The notes under the pieces: model-generated
Told to the model about the DNA's origin: nothing
What the model saw: the letters and a program-made list of their open reading frames with translations, nothing else
Databases searched by the model: none
Source of the DNA: Aphelidium insulamus
Lineage: Eukaryota > Aphelidiomycota > Aphelidea > Aphelidiaceae
NCBI GenBank assembly: GCA_036784855.1
Contig: JAZDSV010000051.1
Coordinates: 28,102 to 92,101 of the forward strand
DNA length: 64,000 nucleotides
Direction: 5' to 3'
Shown here: in pieces, positions 37,731 to 51,049 of the stretch
How the letters are laid out: the number at the start of each line of letters is the position of its first letter
Position numbering within the stretch: position 1 is the first letter of the stretch
Position numbers and translations under genes: made by a program

Positions 37731-38862
37731 GCAGCATTGCAGAATATTCCGGTCAGTGCTGACGGACCCGGCAGTGAACTTGGCCGTGGAAGACTGGTAT
37801 GTCGTGTGGCTGGCTGATATAGGTGTCTAACGCAAATCTTTCCACAGGCTCTTCCGCCATCACTTGCCCCGGCTGGATGGTCGTCCGCTACTACTCACGT
37901 GGCGCAATGAGCCTTGCGTGGTAATTGGCCGCAACCAGAACCCGTGGCGCGAGTGCCGGCTGCCGTGGATGCGCCAAAACGGTGTTCAGCTCCTGCGGCG
38001 CCAGTCCGGCGGTGGCGCCGTGTACCACGTACGTGTTGTACACACTGCAGCGTGCATATACCTGTGTTGACACGTGTAGGATCTCGGCAACACATGCTAC
38101 TCGGTGATGATGCCGCGGTCAATGTTCACGCTGCGGCTGGCTGCCGAGTGGGTTGCCCGTTCACTGCACGCGCTTGACATTCCCGCCGAGGTCACCAAGC
38201 GGAATGACATTGCGGTGCATGGCGCCAAGGTGTCTGGCAGTGCGTACCGGCTGACACAGCGCTCTGCGTTTCACCACGGCACCATGCTTGTTGATACGGA
38301 CCTGGAGCGGTTACGGCACGCATTGCGATCTCCGGCGTCCGCCGAGTCGGTAAGGCAATCCTATATCTGATATCACAGTACTACACATCACCAGAGTGGC
38401 ATTGAAGCACGCGGCGTGCAGAGCGTGCACTCCACGGTCGCCAACTTGCGCCATCACTCTCTAACAGTTGACCACACGGCGTTTGCGCGGTCATTGGCGC
38501 GACAATTTATGCAGCAGAGTGAGTTGCTATCTGACAGCGCGGCTGCAACGGACGCAGATGCCATTGATTACGGCGATGGCGTTGATACCGCCACTCAAGC
38601 AATTGATCGTGAGTGGGTGGATGCCCGGCCTGAGATTAATTTGCTGGCACAAACGTGGCGGCAGTGGGAATGGTCGTTTGCGCAGACACCCTACTTCAAG
38701 CACACTCACGTGGGAGATCGTGGTGTCACTGTACTCTCAGTGCATCGCGGATGTATTTCGGAGATACACAGCGATGACAAGGAGCTTGAATGTCGTTTAA
38801 GGAAGCTCTTGCTGGGCACCCGATACGATTACGATGTTGCAGACCTTGAGCTGCGTTCATGA
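37729..38862 (+). CDS. LIPT1: Lipoate-protein ligase / lipoyltransferase (LIPT1-like)
   Basis: Mitochondrial enzyme that attaches lipoate to E2 subunits or the glycine cleavage H protein. Exons 37729-37796, 37848-38028, 38080-38349, 38395-38862 give 328 residues. Motifs: [24 protein letters not shown], the lipoate-binding [15 protein letters not shown] block split by intron 2, [18 protein letters not shown] with the catalytic lysine, [15 protein letters not shown], and SVHSTVANL. Order and length match LIPT1/LplA. A basic start (MQHCRIFRS) may serve as a targeting sequence, but it is short. Confidence 0.94.
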
Positions 38863-39112
38863 TTTCCTGAACGCTGTTTATACTACGAATGATGAGGCGC
38901 TAGACGCCGCCACTCGTGTCGTGCTGGGCAATGCCACGTTATTTTTTAGTCTATAGATGGGCTAGATACATGTTTTTTTACAGCAATACCATCCGTGATA
39001 TTTTTTGTGAGTGGCACTGTAACGCACGTGGAGGTTATCGCCTTGATTCGATTGTTGCCGCTATCAGTGCCCGCAATCGCCCATCTTCTCGACCTACATG
39101 GCCAACGCGCTA

Positions 39113-40590
39113 ATGCATCCCCAGCTCTTGGTGGTCATCTGCGCCCTTCTAGCGGTGAAGGCTTATGGTACCGTGATGAATATGAATATTTTCCACTTTT
39201 GATACATAGGTATCAACATTTTATCGCCGATTGAGAGTGGAGTCGCATATCTCGACAGAAGTCGACTTCAAGTAATTATCGGAGAAAATTCGTGGGTTGC
39301 AGTACTCAAAATGCGTCGGTTCGATGTTTCGCTAGTCTGCAAAGATGATCATATGGAAGTTTGGTCGGGTGAACAGCTTCAGTTTGAACAGTACGCTGGC
39401 GGAAAGCTATCCGCAATGCTCGACCTTTCTGGGGCGAAACGTAAAATCACAACGGCGAATTATCGACTTGAAGTAAAAGAATCGTTTCGAATTCCATCTC
39501 CGTTTACCAACAATCGCGCCAAGGGTGCCAGCGTCGATTTCATGATCAAGGTCACGTCCGTTGACGCCGTGACAATCACCACTAGCTCAATATCAGTGAG
39601 CACAACAACGATTCTGACCATTACAGAGCCTTTGAGCTTTTGTATTTTCTCCGCGGAAACAAAGCAAGTGCTTTCCTCTGGAAATATATCGCCTATAGTG
39701 AATGTCAAACCATTGCGAAATGAACAGCATGCCCCAAGTGACGACTACTTGCTCCCTGCGCCGATATTTCCCGAACGAAAAACTCTAGTCCTGGATCTTG
39801 ATTTAACGCTTCTCTACCGCAGGACCATCAAGGTACACTATTCTTCGGTTGTTATGGACTGTACTAAACGAGAGCGCAGATTCCGCCTAATAAGGTACCG
39901 CACATCCTCTTCAGGAAGAATATAGGAGCATGGAACATGGCCCGATTCGTCGAGCGCAAGTCGCAGCGATGTCTTCAAGTAACGAGTTTCAGACCACACC
40001 TTTTTACATTTCTCCGCCAATTGAGCGAGCTATATGAGAGTAGGTGGCATCGCTCAATTTTCTGCGGTGTTTATCTCAACTATGTAGTAATCGTATTCAC
40101 GGCCTCATCTCAAGATGGTGCTGAGGCCATTATACGCTTCTTGAACATGAAGCTTAAAAAAGCTGTTATCCAGTATGGTCTTTATCGATCGCACTGCACT
40201 GTGTACTATGGGCGCTGTGTCAAAAACTTGGCGCGGCTGGGCCGTGATTTGAGCAATGTGGTACTGCTTGATGATAATCCCACTTCGTATCTACTTCAGC
40301 CCAGAAATGCCATCAATATTAAGCCGTGGTATGGGACTGATTTGGGCGATACTCTGCTGCACGATTTGATGCCTGCTCTGCGAGACCTTGCCAAAACGAA
40401 CAGCATCCCCCTGTCGCTGTACAAAGCGAGAGAACAGCAAACAGTTAACAGCAACAGACTGCTCAGGTACACAGCTGATATTATTGATCCCGAAGAAAAG
40501 ATGACTGGAGCGGTGTATGCGGAAATTTACAGTGTCAACGGTGAGCTGTGGTACCGATCACCTGAAACGCCATTGCCTCGCCATAAATAG
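39113..40590 (+). CDS. Secreted FCP1/SCP-like HAD protein, copy A
   Basis: Exons 39113-39167, 39210-39832, 39880-40039, 40088-40590 give 446 residues. A signal peptide (MHPQLLVVICALLAVKA) leads to a beta-rich, Ig-like N-terminal domain starting INILSPIESG, then a HAD domain of the FCP1/SCP/NIF type: motif I LVLDLDLTLL (D-x-D-x-T), motif II VIVFTAS as IVFTASSQDGAE, and motif IV VVLLDDNPTSYLLQPRNAI, which matches the D-N-S/P pattern of CTD phosphatases. FCP1/SCP enzymes normally act in nucleus or cytosol, so a signal peptide is surprising. A strand-rich C-terminal extension ends with AEIYSVNGELWY. It has a tandem paralogue 66 bp downstream with introns at the same sites and phases. Substrate unknown. 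Confidence 0.88.
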
Positions 40591-40655
40591 AGAGAGCGAT
40601 TGGCGATTTCGTTCGTTTCAGATTCGTTCGTCGTCCATTTTAGCATAACGCGCAG

Positions 40656-42074
40656 ATGTATCGTGCCGCTCTCGTCATCGCATTATTCGTGGTATTAGTC
40701 AATGGCAAGTATTTATTAACTTGTATCAGTAGACACAATAATTGATGTTTACAGGCTTTGAAATCGTGGAGCCAACTGGGCCAAAACCGGTGTATCTTCA
40801 AGATCTACAGCTTAAAGTGGTGATGTTCGATGGAGATTCGGAAGAGCGCTCAAATTGGCAATTAAACATTCAGCTGCAGAAAATTTCTGACAAGAAAGTA
40901 GTGCTGTCGGCCAGCGCTGTAACTTTTGTTGAAAAGGAAGAGTGTGTATATACCGCGTCGATTATGATACCCAATGATATCATGCCTGCAGCGTATCAGC
41001 TCACGGTTAGCAATTCCGCGAGCAAATTTACATCAATGACTTTCATTCTGAGACGATCCCCAGTGAAAATTGTTCGCCTGAACACAAATTTACGATCTAC
41101 TGACTTGTCTATTCAAATGGAGCAAGCAATCAGTATATGGTATCCGATAACATTCCGCGTTCGGTGTGAGAAAGCTTCTAACAAAGTATTCAGTGGTGAT
41201 GTATCTGGAATTATGGATGTAAATGATGCATCAACCACGTCATCAAATTTGATGAATGGACAACACAAGCCGACACTAGTTCTCGATCTCGACTTTACGG
41301 TTCTGCACCGTGTATATGTCAATGCCAAGGTATGAAACTTTCACATGTAAATATTTAATATCAATTCATATCATGTTCATTTTAATATTTTAATTGCAGT
41401 ATTGCAATGAAGGGCGTCAAACAAGTCAAATATGGTACCACAAACACGTATCGAACACTAGGGCAATATTATGCCAAGAAACACGTCTTCGACCGAATTT
41501 GCTTCGATTTTTGCAAGATATGAAAACGTTCTACGAAAGTAAGTACCAAGTACTGGCCTTTATGCATTCTCTGACATGCATAGTTGTCGTCTTTACCGCA
41601 TCTGCTCAACATGGAGCCCAGCCAATAATCGATCAGCTAAATTATTCACTGGATCCACACTTAAAAACTATTAATCGTGTCTTCTTCAAACCTGATTGCG
41701 AATGTGCACAAGTAAAAAATGATGTTGAACGTTGCACAAAAGACTTGAGCAAGGTTGCCAGCAACCTTGAGCATGTTGTTATTGTGGACGACAACCCAGT
41801 TTCGTTCTCCAAGCAGCCTAATAATGCATTACTCATCTCACGGTGGGATGGAAAGAATATGCACGATACAGCTCTCCTCGATATCATTCCTGCATTGAGG
41901 AAGCTGGCCACCGTTCACAGTATCCCTGCATCGCTTCGCAACCTGAACGAAATGTCTCGATCAACAGCAGTTAAATCGTACACCGAGACATTGCCAGGCT
42001 CCGTTTTACCTCAAGATATGTGCCATGTGGAGCTGTATGATGTGAATGGAGCGCTGATGTACGATCGACATTAA
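40656..42074 (+). CDS. Secreted FCP1/SCP-like HAD protein, copy B
   Basis: Exons 40656-40704, 40755-41329, 41400-41538, 41584-42074 give 417 residues. Signal peptide MYRAALVIALFVVLVNG, Ig-like N-terminal domain beginning FEIVEPTGPKPVYLQDLQL, then HAD motifs LVLDLDFTVLHR, IVVFTASAQHGAQ and VVIVDDNPVSFSKQPNNAL. The first intron (40705-40754) begins gcaagt, a GC donor, at the same position and phase 1 where copy A has GT. Copy B ends HVELYDVNGALMYDRH, which aligns with the end of copy A. Protein divergence between A and B is large while intron positions are fixed, so the duplication is old. The motif I pair of aspartates is intact in both copies. Confidence 0.88.
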
Positions 42075-42191
42075 GCGGTCCATGAAATGAATGTTTTTGT
42101 ACTATGTATGAACAGGCACATATGCCATGCTTGCACGTATGTCACTTAATTTCACGGTTAGGGTCAACAGAGCAGACGACGCATCAGCAGC

Positions 42192-43178
<987 letters not shown>

Positions 43179-43378
43179 TAAATCTGAGTGAAGAGGATCG
43201 TGCATAATTTTAAGTGTATTAAAAGTATACGCACTTGCGTAGTGTACTGGAGTGTACATATCTAACGTATGCCCGCTTCAGTAGTACAATGGAGTGGAGT
43301 GTATGAAACGCGGCCACTGCGCACTTCAATAAGAAACCATTCCCAACCGAAACCCAAATTAATCACCAGGTTGTAAGA

Positions 43379-45118
43379 ATGGACACGGCCGAGAAAGCGC
43401 CGACGCCGACGCCGCCGACGCCCGTCGCGCAATATGTGCCGCCAGAGATCATCAAGTGCGACGTGGATACCAGCAAACTGCACCCACTCTCGCCCGAAGT
43501 CATTTGCAACCAGGCCACGATCAACATTGGTGAGTGAGACTAGAGGCTGCATGTTGTCTTGTCGCATCCATCACTGCCATTGACTCAATGCCCAGGCACA
43601 ATTGGACACGTGGCGCACGGCAAGTCCACCGTGGTCAAGGCCATCAGCGGCGTGCAGACTGTCCGCTTCAAGAACGAGCTGGAGCGCAATATTACCATCA
43701 AATTGGGTTATGCCAACGCCAAGATCTTCAAGTGCACAAAGTGCCCGCGTCCAACCTGCTACCGTTCGTTCAGTAGTAGCCAGGAAGTACGCTTCCCATG
43801 TGACCAGGCCGGATGTGATGGCACGCTGGAGCTCATTCGGTATGTTAATATGCAATCTGCCAGATGATTACCCTCTTAATGCTTACGTTGAATAGTCATG
43901 TGTCATTTGTCGACTGCCCCGGGCACGATATTCTTATGGCCACGATGTTGAACGGCGCTGCTGTGATGGACGCGGCGTTGTTGCTCATTGCCGGAAATGA
44001 AAGCTGTCCACAGCCGCAGACCAGTGAACATTTGGCCGCCATTGAGAGCATGCAGTTGAAGAATGTCATCATCCTGCAGAACAAGATTGACCTGATCAAG
44101 GAGCAGCAAGCCGCGGAGCAGTACGAGTCTATTCTCAAGTTTGTCAAGGGTATGCTGCCTGTTTAATGCCTAATACATTTCTTAACCCGTTTGAGGAACT
44201 ATTGCGGCCGGTGCACCCATTATTCCCATATCGGCGCAGTTGCGATACAACGTGGACGCCGTAAACGAGTATATCACACGCACAGTCCCAATGCCCATGC
44301 GAGACTTTCAGGCTCCGGCTCGCCTGATTGTTATCCGTTCATTCGACGTGAACAAGCCCGGTACAGAAATTGGTGACCTCAAGGGCGGTGTGGCTGGTGG
44401 TTCCATTCTGCAAGGTGTTCTAAAGGTAAATATGTTCTGTTTAATTTGTCTTGTGATCAAAACCAATTTCAAAGGTTGGCGATGAAATTGAAGTGCGGCC
44501 AGGAATCGTATCCAAAGATAGTGAGGGCCGTCTCCGTGTCCGACCTATATTTTCCCGCATCACCTCGCTGTTTGCTGAACACAATCAGCTCAAGTTTGCC
44601 GTACCGGGAGGCTTGATCGGTGTCGGCACCCTGATCGACCCGACTGTATGTCGCGGTGACCGCCTGGTCGGCCAGGTATTGGGCGCCGTGGGGCACTTGC
44701 CAGACATCTTTACCGAACTCGAAATCAACTACTTTCTTCTCAGGCGATTGCTTGGTATGAAAGAAATAGTATCTGTTGGCGCACATAATCAATGCCGGTG
44801 TAGGTGTCAAGACCACGGAGGAAAATAGCAGTCTAACCAAGATTGCGCGGTTGACAAGAAATGAAGTGCTCATGGTGAATGTGGGCTCCACGTCGACTGG
44901 TGGCCGAGTGCTGACAATCCGTGACGACATGGCCAAGATATTGCTGACTACTCCCTGCTGCACACAAATTGGCGAGAAGATTGCGCTCAGCCGACGCATA
45001 GATAAGCATTGGCGGTAAGTGATTTATTTTAGAATTGTTGGTCTAACATCCCGTCTGCAGTCTAATTGGATGGGGTAAAATAACGCGCGGCGCCACCATT
45101 GAACCTGATACGGCATAG
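43379..45118 (+). CDS. EIF2S3: Translation initiation factor eIF2 subunit gamma
   Basis: GTPase that carries Met-tRNAi to the ribosome. Seven exons: 43379-43529, 43596-43839, 43896-44149, 44196-44425, 44475-44754, 44805-45014, 45061-45118. Motifs: G1 [17 protein letters not shown] (joined over intron 1), switch 1 [19 protein letters not shown], zinc knuckle [13 protein letters not shown] and [14 protein letters not shown]3 [19 protein letters not shown] as [13 protein letters not shown], then domains II and III with [19 protein letters not shown] and [15 protein letters not shown] and the end [15 protein letters not shown]. The gene is complete. Confidence 0.98.
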
Positions 45119-45297
45119 AAGCTCTTTACGCGAGAGTGCAGCTGCCAGGCAACAAAAATAGATACTGCGCACATCACACACATCACCAAGTGACGCAAAC
45201 AGGTTTGTAGTGTTGCCCGGATCACACCCCATTTATCAGGGATGATGGCAACCACATAAATAGCGCAGTAAAATGCTAATTGCCACGGCAGCAAGCA

Positions 45298-46810
45298 ATG
45301 CAACAGCCGCCTGACGCCTTCAACCAGCGCTACAAGGTTGTCGATGTACTCGGACAAGGGGCCTATGGCAAAGTGTTGTAAGTTGTACAATAATTAAACA
45401 ATCAATAATGAGTTGTCACCAATGAAATAGCGCCGCCAACGACACGGTGTCAAAGAAGCCCGTCGCATTAAAGCGCATTGTGCTTAGCGAGCAGAAAATG
45501 TGCGCGGTGCGAACCGTGCGAGAACTGCGCATCCTGCAATACCTCGGCGGGCATGAGAATGTATGCGGCACTGTTCGCAGCCGTAAAATACCAACAGTGT
45601 TCACGCAGATTCTGCAAATACTCGACGCGTTTGTTTCCTCCGTGAGTGGCGGGCAGGGACGCGTGGCTGAAGTGTCTCTGGTGACCGAACAGCTGGACAC
45701 GGACTTACATCGCGTCATACAGTCACAGCGTCTCACTCTGAACCATTGCCGGTACTTTGGCTGGCAGATCTTTCGCGGAGTAGCCTATCTCCACTCACTC
45801 AACATTATTCACCGTGACTTGAAGGTCAGTCGCTGTAGTTTGTGTAGTACGACTTTGCATCAACTGACACTCATCCGTCCTATACAGCCCTCCAACTTGT
45901 TTGTCAATGCCAACTGTCAGCTGCGCATCGGAGATTTTGGCTTGGCTCGCGTGTGGAATGCTGCGCCATGCTCCACCACGCTGGCTGGCAACAGTTCGTT
46001 GCCGGCGACGGCACTTCCATTCCCATCACCAGTGTCGCCGTACCGTCAGAAGCAGCAGCAGCAGCATCCACAGTCGTTGGTGATGACGGCGACAACAAGC
46101 GGCGCCGTATCGCAAGACACCACTGACATTGGCGCCACTCCGCCACTAACAGAATACATCGCCACTCGTTGGTACCGACCACCGGAAATCTTGCTCTTTG
46201 GCTCAAACTATACTCCGGCAGTGGACTTGTGGGCCGTCGGTTGCATCGTGGTGGAGATGATGGCGGGCCGCGCGCTGTTTCCCGGCCGAACCACCGCGGA
46301 ACAGTTGGCCATGATCTTGGAGTTCCTGGGACCGCACTGCATATCCGACACAGACTTGCGGCTCGTACGCAGCCGCAAGATCACCGAGGTTGTTGAGGAG
46401 TGCGGTCGGGCAAGCTGCGCGCCGGGCCACGACACCCGGCAGCTTCTTCGCGACTGGCTCGCCAACTTTATCGACTATCACGATAGCAGAGGTGGGTGAT
46501 GCGCGTTATTTACGCGCGGATGACATGGCGTAGGAGAAGACCTGCTCATACAGTTGCTGGAATATCGACCCGACAACCGTCCCACAGCCGCCGAGTGTCT
46601 GGAGCACGGTTTTATTCGGGACTATGAGCAGCAGCTTGGCAGTAAACTAGCCACATCTGCATGCCAGAAGGTACGGAGCATCTTTAAATCCATTTGTCTT
46701 ACTCGAAGGAAATTCCGGTCGAGTGGTTGGACTTTGAGTGTACAAAGGAGAACATGAGCTTTGAGGAGATTTGCGGCGTGTTGAAGTCTGAAATCGGGCG
46801 GTTTCAATAG
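45298..46810 (+). CDS. MAP kinase (TEY type) with a long activation-loop insert
   Basis: Exons 45298-45377, 45431-45824, 45888-46491, 46534-46670, 46709-46810 total 1,317 nt (438 residues). Kinase motifs: VLGQGAYGKVFAA (across intron 1), PVALKRIVL, TVRELRILQYLGGHEN, HRDLKPSNLFVN (across intron 2), GDFGLARVW, TEYIATRWYRPPEILL, AVDLWAVGCIVVEMMAGRALF, RPTAAECLEHGF and WLDFE. Between DFGLAR and the T-E-Y phospho-site lie about 69 residues, against roughly 10-20 in ordinary ERK-like kinases; the insert is Ser/Thr/Gln-rich with a poly-Gln run. Otherwise an ERK/Slt2-like MAPK of a wall or stress pathway. The start ATG is the first before the conserved core. Confidence 0.93.
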
Positions 46811-46913
46811 TTACACACGACACATTATACAAGGATCCACAACAGTCAATACATAGCATTGCATACTTGTCGGGGTGATTTATACTCTCTGTTTCTTCCT
46901 AATGACGTGTGAT

Positions 46914-49635
46914 TTAGCTGGCTACCAGAGGCTTCGAGTCGGGGCCCACAGGTTGCTTCAGCGCGATAGTCTGCACGCGGCCATCGGGGATAAATATTAG
47001 CCGGCAAGGCTTTTCCGGACTCCATGCCCGATCGCAGATGTAGTAACCTCGGCGCTCCAGCTGAATAATTTCGCCGCACTTGACCTGGCGCAGATTCGCG
47101 TCTCCCACACCTGCCGACACATACTCAGTCCGTGGGTTGATGTAGTCCTCGTACTTTTCACCATCCTCAATCTTCTTTTTCGTGATCAAGTAGTCGTACT
47201 CGATCGTCTCCACCGGAGTCAGCGTATCGGGCAAAGCCGCAAGCCAGGTAAGCTTCTTTTTAGTCTTTTTGAAATCGCCTTCCAGATGCAGGTGAGCAGT
47301 GACGCCGTTAACTGTTCCATCGGCGGCTTTCGTCACCGAATCCACAATCACATTTCCCCAGTCCATAAGTGTCACCTATCGATTAATACACATTGCAAAC
47401 CAAGACTTCAGTACCTCTTCATTTGCCACTAGTGCCGATGCGTCCGACGCATCCAAGTATACCTTATTGTAGAACGATGTGACTTTCATGCCGAGGTCTG
47501 GGTTCTTCTTGTGCTTGGCCAGCTCCTTTGTCTCCATATTTGCCGGGCCATCCGTCAGGTGCACAGATACCCTATGTAATTACATTAGAGTATGATCAGT
47601 AATGATTTCAAAAGCGTACAGGCCAGCAGAATTCAGCGCGCAGTAGCGAGGTGCAATCGGATCAATGACTTGCTTGTTAAGTGCCCACAGCTTGTCCCAC
47701 TGGATTCAAAGTAAAATCAGGTGCACAACACATCAACACCACACGCACCTCCAGCAGAAGTGTGTTCTTGCTGGCGCCCTGCATCAGTATATACTTTTTG
47801 AGCGCCTCGATGGTAAGGCCGCGACGGCGAATACCGCGCACAGTGGGAAAGCGAGGATCGTCCCATCCTGTAACAAGGCCCATGTCCACCAGTGCCTGCA
47901 GCTTGCGCTTCGACAACAAGGTGTACACGAAGTTGACACGACTGTAATCCCAAATCAAGGGCTTTCGCAGACCCAATTTCTCAATGAACCAGTAATACTG
48001 GTCATTGCGATCACGATATTCGCTGGTGCGTAATGCGTGTGTTACCTGCGGCATATTAATATGGTACTAGCAAAGCTGGACCGCTGACCCCCTCCAGACT
48101 GTCTACGATGGGACAGGCAAAATCGTACGTTGGGTACATCTTCCACTTTTCACCGGTGCGGTTGTGCGGCAACAAATTGCATCGATACATCACCGGGTCT
48201 CGCATAGCCTTGTTCTTGTTGTCCACACTCATTTTCGCCCTCAAACAATATGTTTGACCCTAAAATTATTATTGTTAATCAAGTATGCAAATAGATTATA
48301 ATCAAACCTTTTCCGTAGCTTGCTTCATCAGAGCAAAGAGTTCCAGATTTTCCTGGACAGACAAGTCGCGGTTCTTTGACGCAACACCTTTGCCTCGCTC
48401 GTCGCGCATCACGTCCAGCGCCGTATCGTCGCAATACGCCTCTCCCGCCTGGATGAGCTTGATTGCATAGTCGTAGATCTGGTCAAAGTAGTCCGAGGTG
48501 TAGGAGCTGGTGTCGGCCTTGACGTCCAGCAGGCGCAGATCCTCCACGATGCTCTCTTCATATTCCATCTGGAATGAGATTATAGAAATTGAGTCAAACG
48601 ACACATATTACACATACACGCTCTTTGGACGGGTTGGTGTCGTCAAAACGAACAATCAGCCGGCCCTCGTACATGCGGGCAAAGTACTGGTTGAGCAGGG
48701 CGGCCTTGGCGTGCCCGATGTGCAGATAACCGCTGGCTTCTGGTGGAAACCGCGTCACGACCTTGCCCTTCACGGCGCCCTCCAAGTCGATAGCGAACGA
48801 TCCTTGGTCACTCTGCACAGTGAGCGGCCACCCACCAATTCAATACTATACACTCACCAATGTGTTGGCGGCGGATGATGCCGCCTTCTTCGAGGCGCCA
48901 CCTGCGGGCTGTTTGGCAGACTTGGCGGCCGTTTCAATGGCGGCGAGAGCGTTCTGCACGGCTGGCATGGCGGAAATGTGGCCGTACCAGCGCGTGAGAT
49001 GCACCGGTGCATTCTTGCCCTTGACCACACGCAGCCAGACATTGGAAGCTGTATAAACACGTATCAACACACCATAATGCACTGATAAGCGCAAACCCAC
49101 TCTTCATGGTGGCAAAGACGACATAGTCGGCCAGTGTGGCGTCGTATCCCGCGAAAAAGGATCGCAGGCGCAAGTGAGTATCCATGGCGGTCCACGAGAC
49201 TTGCAGCTGCTTAAAGTCCGTCATGGATGCCAGCGGTTCCGCCGTGTCCAGCCACGTGTCCACCGCAGCCGCGTCCACCGCAGTCTGGCCGTACAGCGCG
49301 TGTTTAGGCCCGTTCAACGTGGCTAGGCGCGACATTGCGCGACATACTGCCGCCAGCCCCTGCACCGGAGTACTTCCGTCGGCCCTGTTTACATGAGTAC
49401 GCGATCTACTGGCGCAATGAACGTACGTGCTGGTGGCAAGGCTAGTAGACGCATTCGAAGCAGCACCCTCAGTCAAATGCCACGGCAGCGCACTGCCCTT
49501 TGAGCCATCATCATCACCGCCACCACCACCACCAGTAGCCAGCAGCAGTAGGTGGTGGTGCACAATGAGCGCGGCCAGCGGAGCCGCCGCAAGCTTGGCA
49601 TGAAGCGCGGGCAGTTGGAGCGCCATTGCCGTCAT
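46914..49635 (-). CDS. GUS1: Cytosolic glutamyl-tRNA synthetase, eukaryotic type with GST-like N-domain
   Basis: Charges tRNA-Glu. The N-terminal exon (49101-49635) is a GST-C-like domain ([33 protein letters not shown]); then [20 protein letters not shown] and an Ala/Lys linker; then catalytic core [20 protein letters not shown] (HIGH motif), [44 protein letters not shown], and [14 protein letters not shown] (KMSKS-equivalent S-K-R). Beta-barrel anticodon domains end with [14 protein letters not shown] and KPLVAS. Exons also include 48858-49048, 48618-48812 and 48308-48568; in all about nine exons with 45-52 nt introns. The archaeal/eukaryotic GlnRS-like core confirms a nuclear cytosolic gene. 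Confidence 0.96.
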
Positions 49636-49889
49636 CGGCTACAATTATTGTATTGTTAATCACTGCTGGCCTGTTATAAGTGTCGACTTCATATAAGCTG
49701 CAGATTGTCTGCAGTGTTGTGTGGCAAGGCCAGCATTATGGCATGCATGAAGCTGTGTCTGCAAAGGGGCACAGACATATGCGTACAGCGTGTCTATTGA
49801 GCCGCTGTCTTGAAACCGCCAATTCATGCATCCGCTGACAACATATCAAAGATACAGTGACAGCACCACAGATAAGCAATCGTCGCGCA

Positions 49890-51009
49890 ATGAACGCGTC
49901 AATGCTGCTGCTGGAGGCCGCGGCCGCGCCTGCTGGCACTAGCGGTACACTGGCCACGGTGAAGGCGCTGCTGGACGCGGCGGGTGGCCCGGAACAGCGA
50001 CACGCAGTACTCAACTTTCAGCACCCCATCAACCAGTGGTACAACCATCACCGTCCACACGGGGTGTGTGGACATCCCCTGCTGACCAGTCAGGACAGCG
50101 CTGCACTGGGCGGTGAAGCGCCGCAACGTGAAACTGGCACGGCTGCTTCTTAGCTATGGCGCCGACGCCACACTTCGCGACACCAAGGGCATCACGGCAG
50201 CCGACATGGCAGCCGACGTGCCTGAACTGTTGGATGAAATCGTTGGCGGTACAAGGTGCGTGTCAACAATAGTGTGTGTGTGTGTGTCGAACTAACCAGT
50301 GCGTACTAGCGCCCACACAGACATCTCCTCAGCGATCTCTACTGCTGCTGACGATGACAACAAAAGTGTGCTTACCGGTGTTGGCACAGCGTACATGCGC
50401 AACCCGCTGCCCACTCCGGAGCTGTTTGCCTTTCAGCAGTCTCTCCACGACGCGAAGCATCCAGCGCCGCTGCCACCTGATTCCAAGAGGCCAGCTGATG
50501 CAGAACGGCTAGCAGATTCAAGGCGGCCAGAGGATTCTACGCAAGCAACTGATTCTACTCCACCAGTGTCTTCACCTCAAGCAAACGGGATCAAAGCATC
50601 ATCCACCGTCAAACAAGAAGCAACCCAGCTCCAGCAGCACAAAGATGAGGAGGAGGAAGAGTTCATTGTGTCTATCTGGGATGGAATGGACGAAGGTGGC
50701 GCCAGGATTGTGGGCAGCGTCATAGTGCCTCGTTACTGCACCTGGGAACAGGTGGTGGAGCAGTGCATGCGTGAGATGGACATGCCGCGGGAATGGATCA
50801 ATATATCGCCAGCAGATCTGCGCCTGTGGCAGAGGCGACTCGTGATGGATACTGCAAACATACCGCGATGGCACTGGGTTCCGGTGGGCGGCAGGCAGCG
50901 GCATATGCATGTCGGGCGGTGGCTTCGCGGCTCTAGGCGGCGATGCCATGATACTGATATCACCTACACCGCGTCTCAACTGGCTCTGTCAATTACAATG
51001 GACGGGTGA
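49890..51009 (+). CDS. Ankyrin-repeat protein (ANKRD40-like layout)
   Basis: Exons 49890-50038, 50094-50255, 50310-51009 give 336 residues. The N-terminal part contains ankyrin repeats (PINQWTALHWAVKRRNVKLA, LLLSYGADATLRDTKGITAA), followed by a disordered, Asp/Pro/Ser-rich linker with repeated AD-S-x-R-P-x-D units at about 50490-50580, an acidic run, and a C-terminal globular region IVSIWDGMDEGGARIVGSVI. Ankyrin head plus a C-terminal beta-rich domain resembles ANKRD40, but the identity is weak. Intron 1 is placed by the restored TALHWA motif. Protein-protein adaptor role inferred. Confidence 0.8.
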
Positions 51010-51049
51010 CTGTGGATATATTTGTGTGTGTGTGTGATATGCTCAATCA

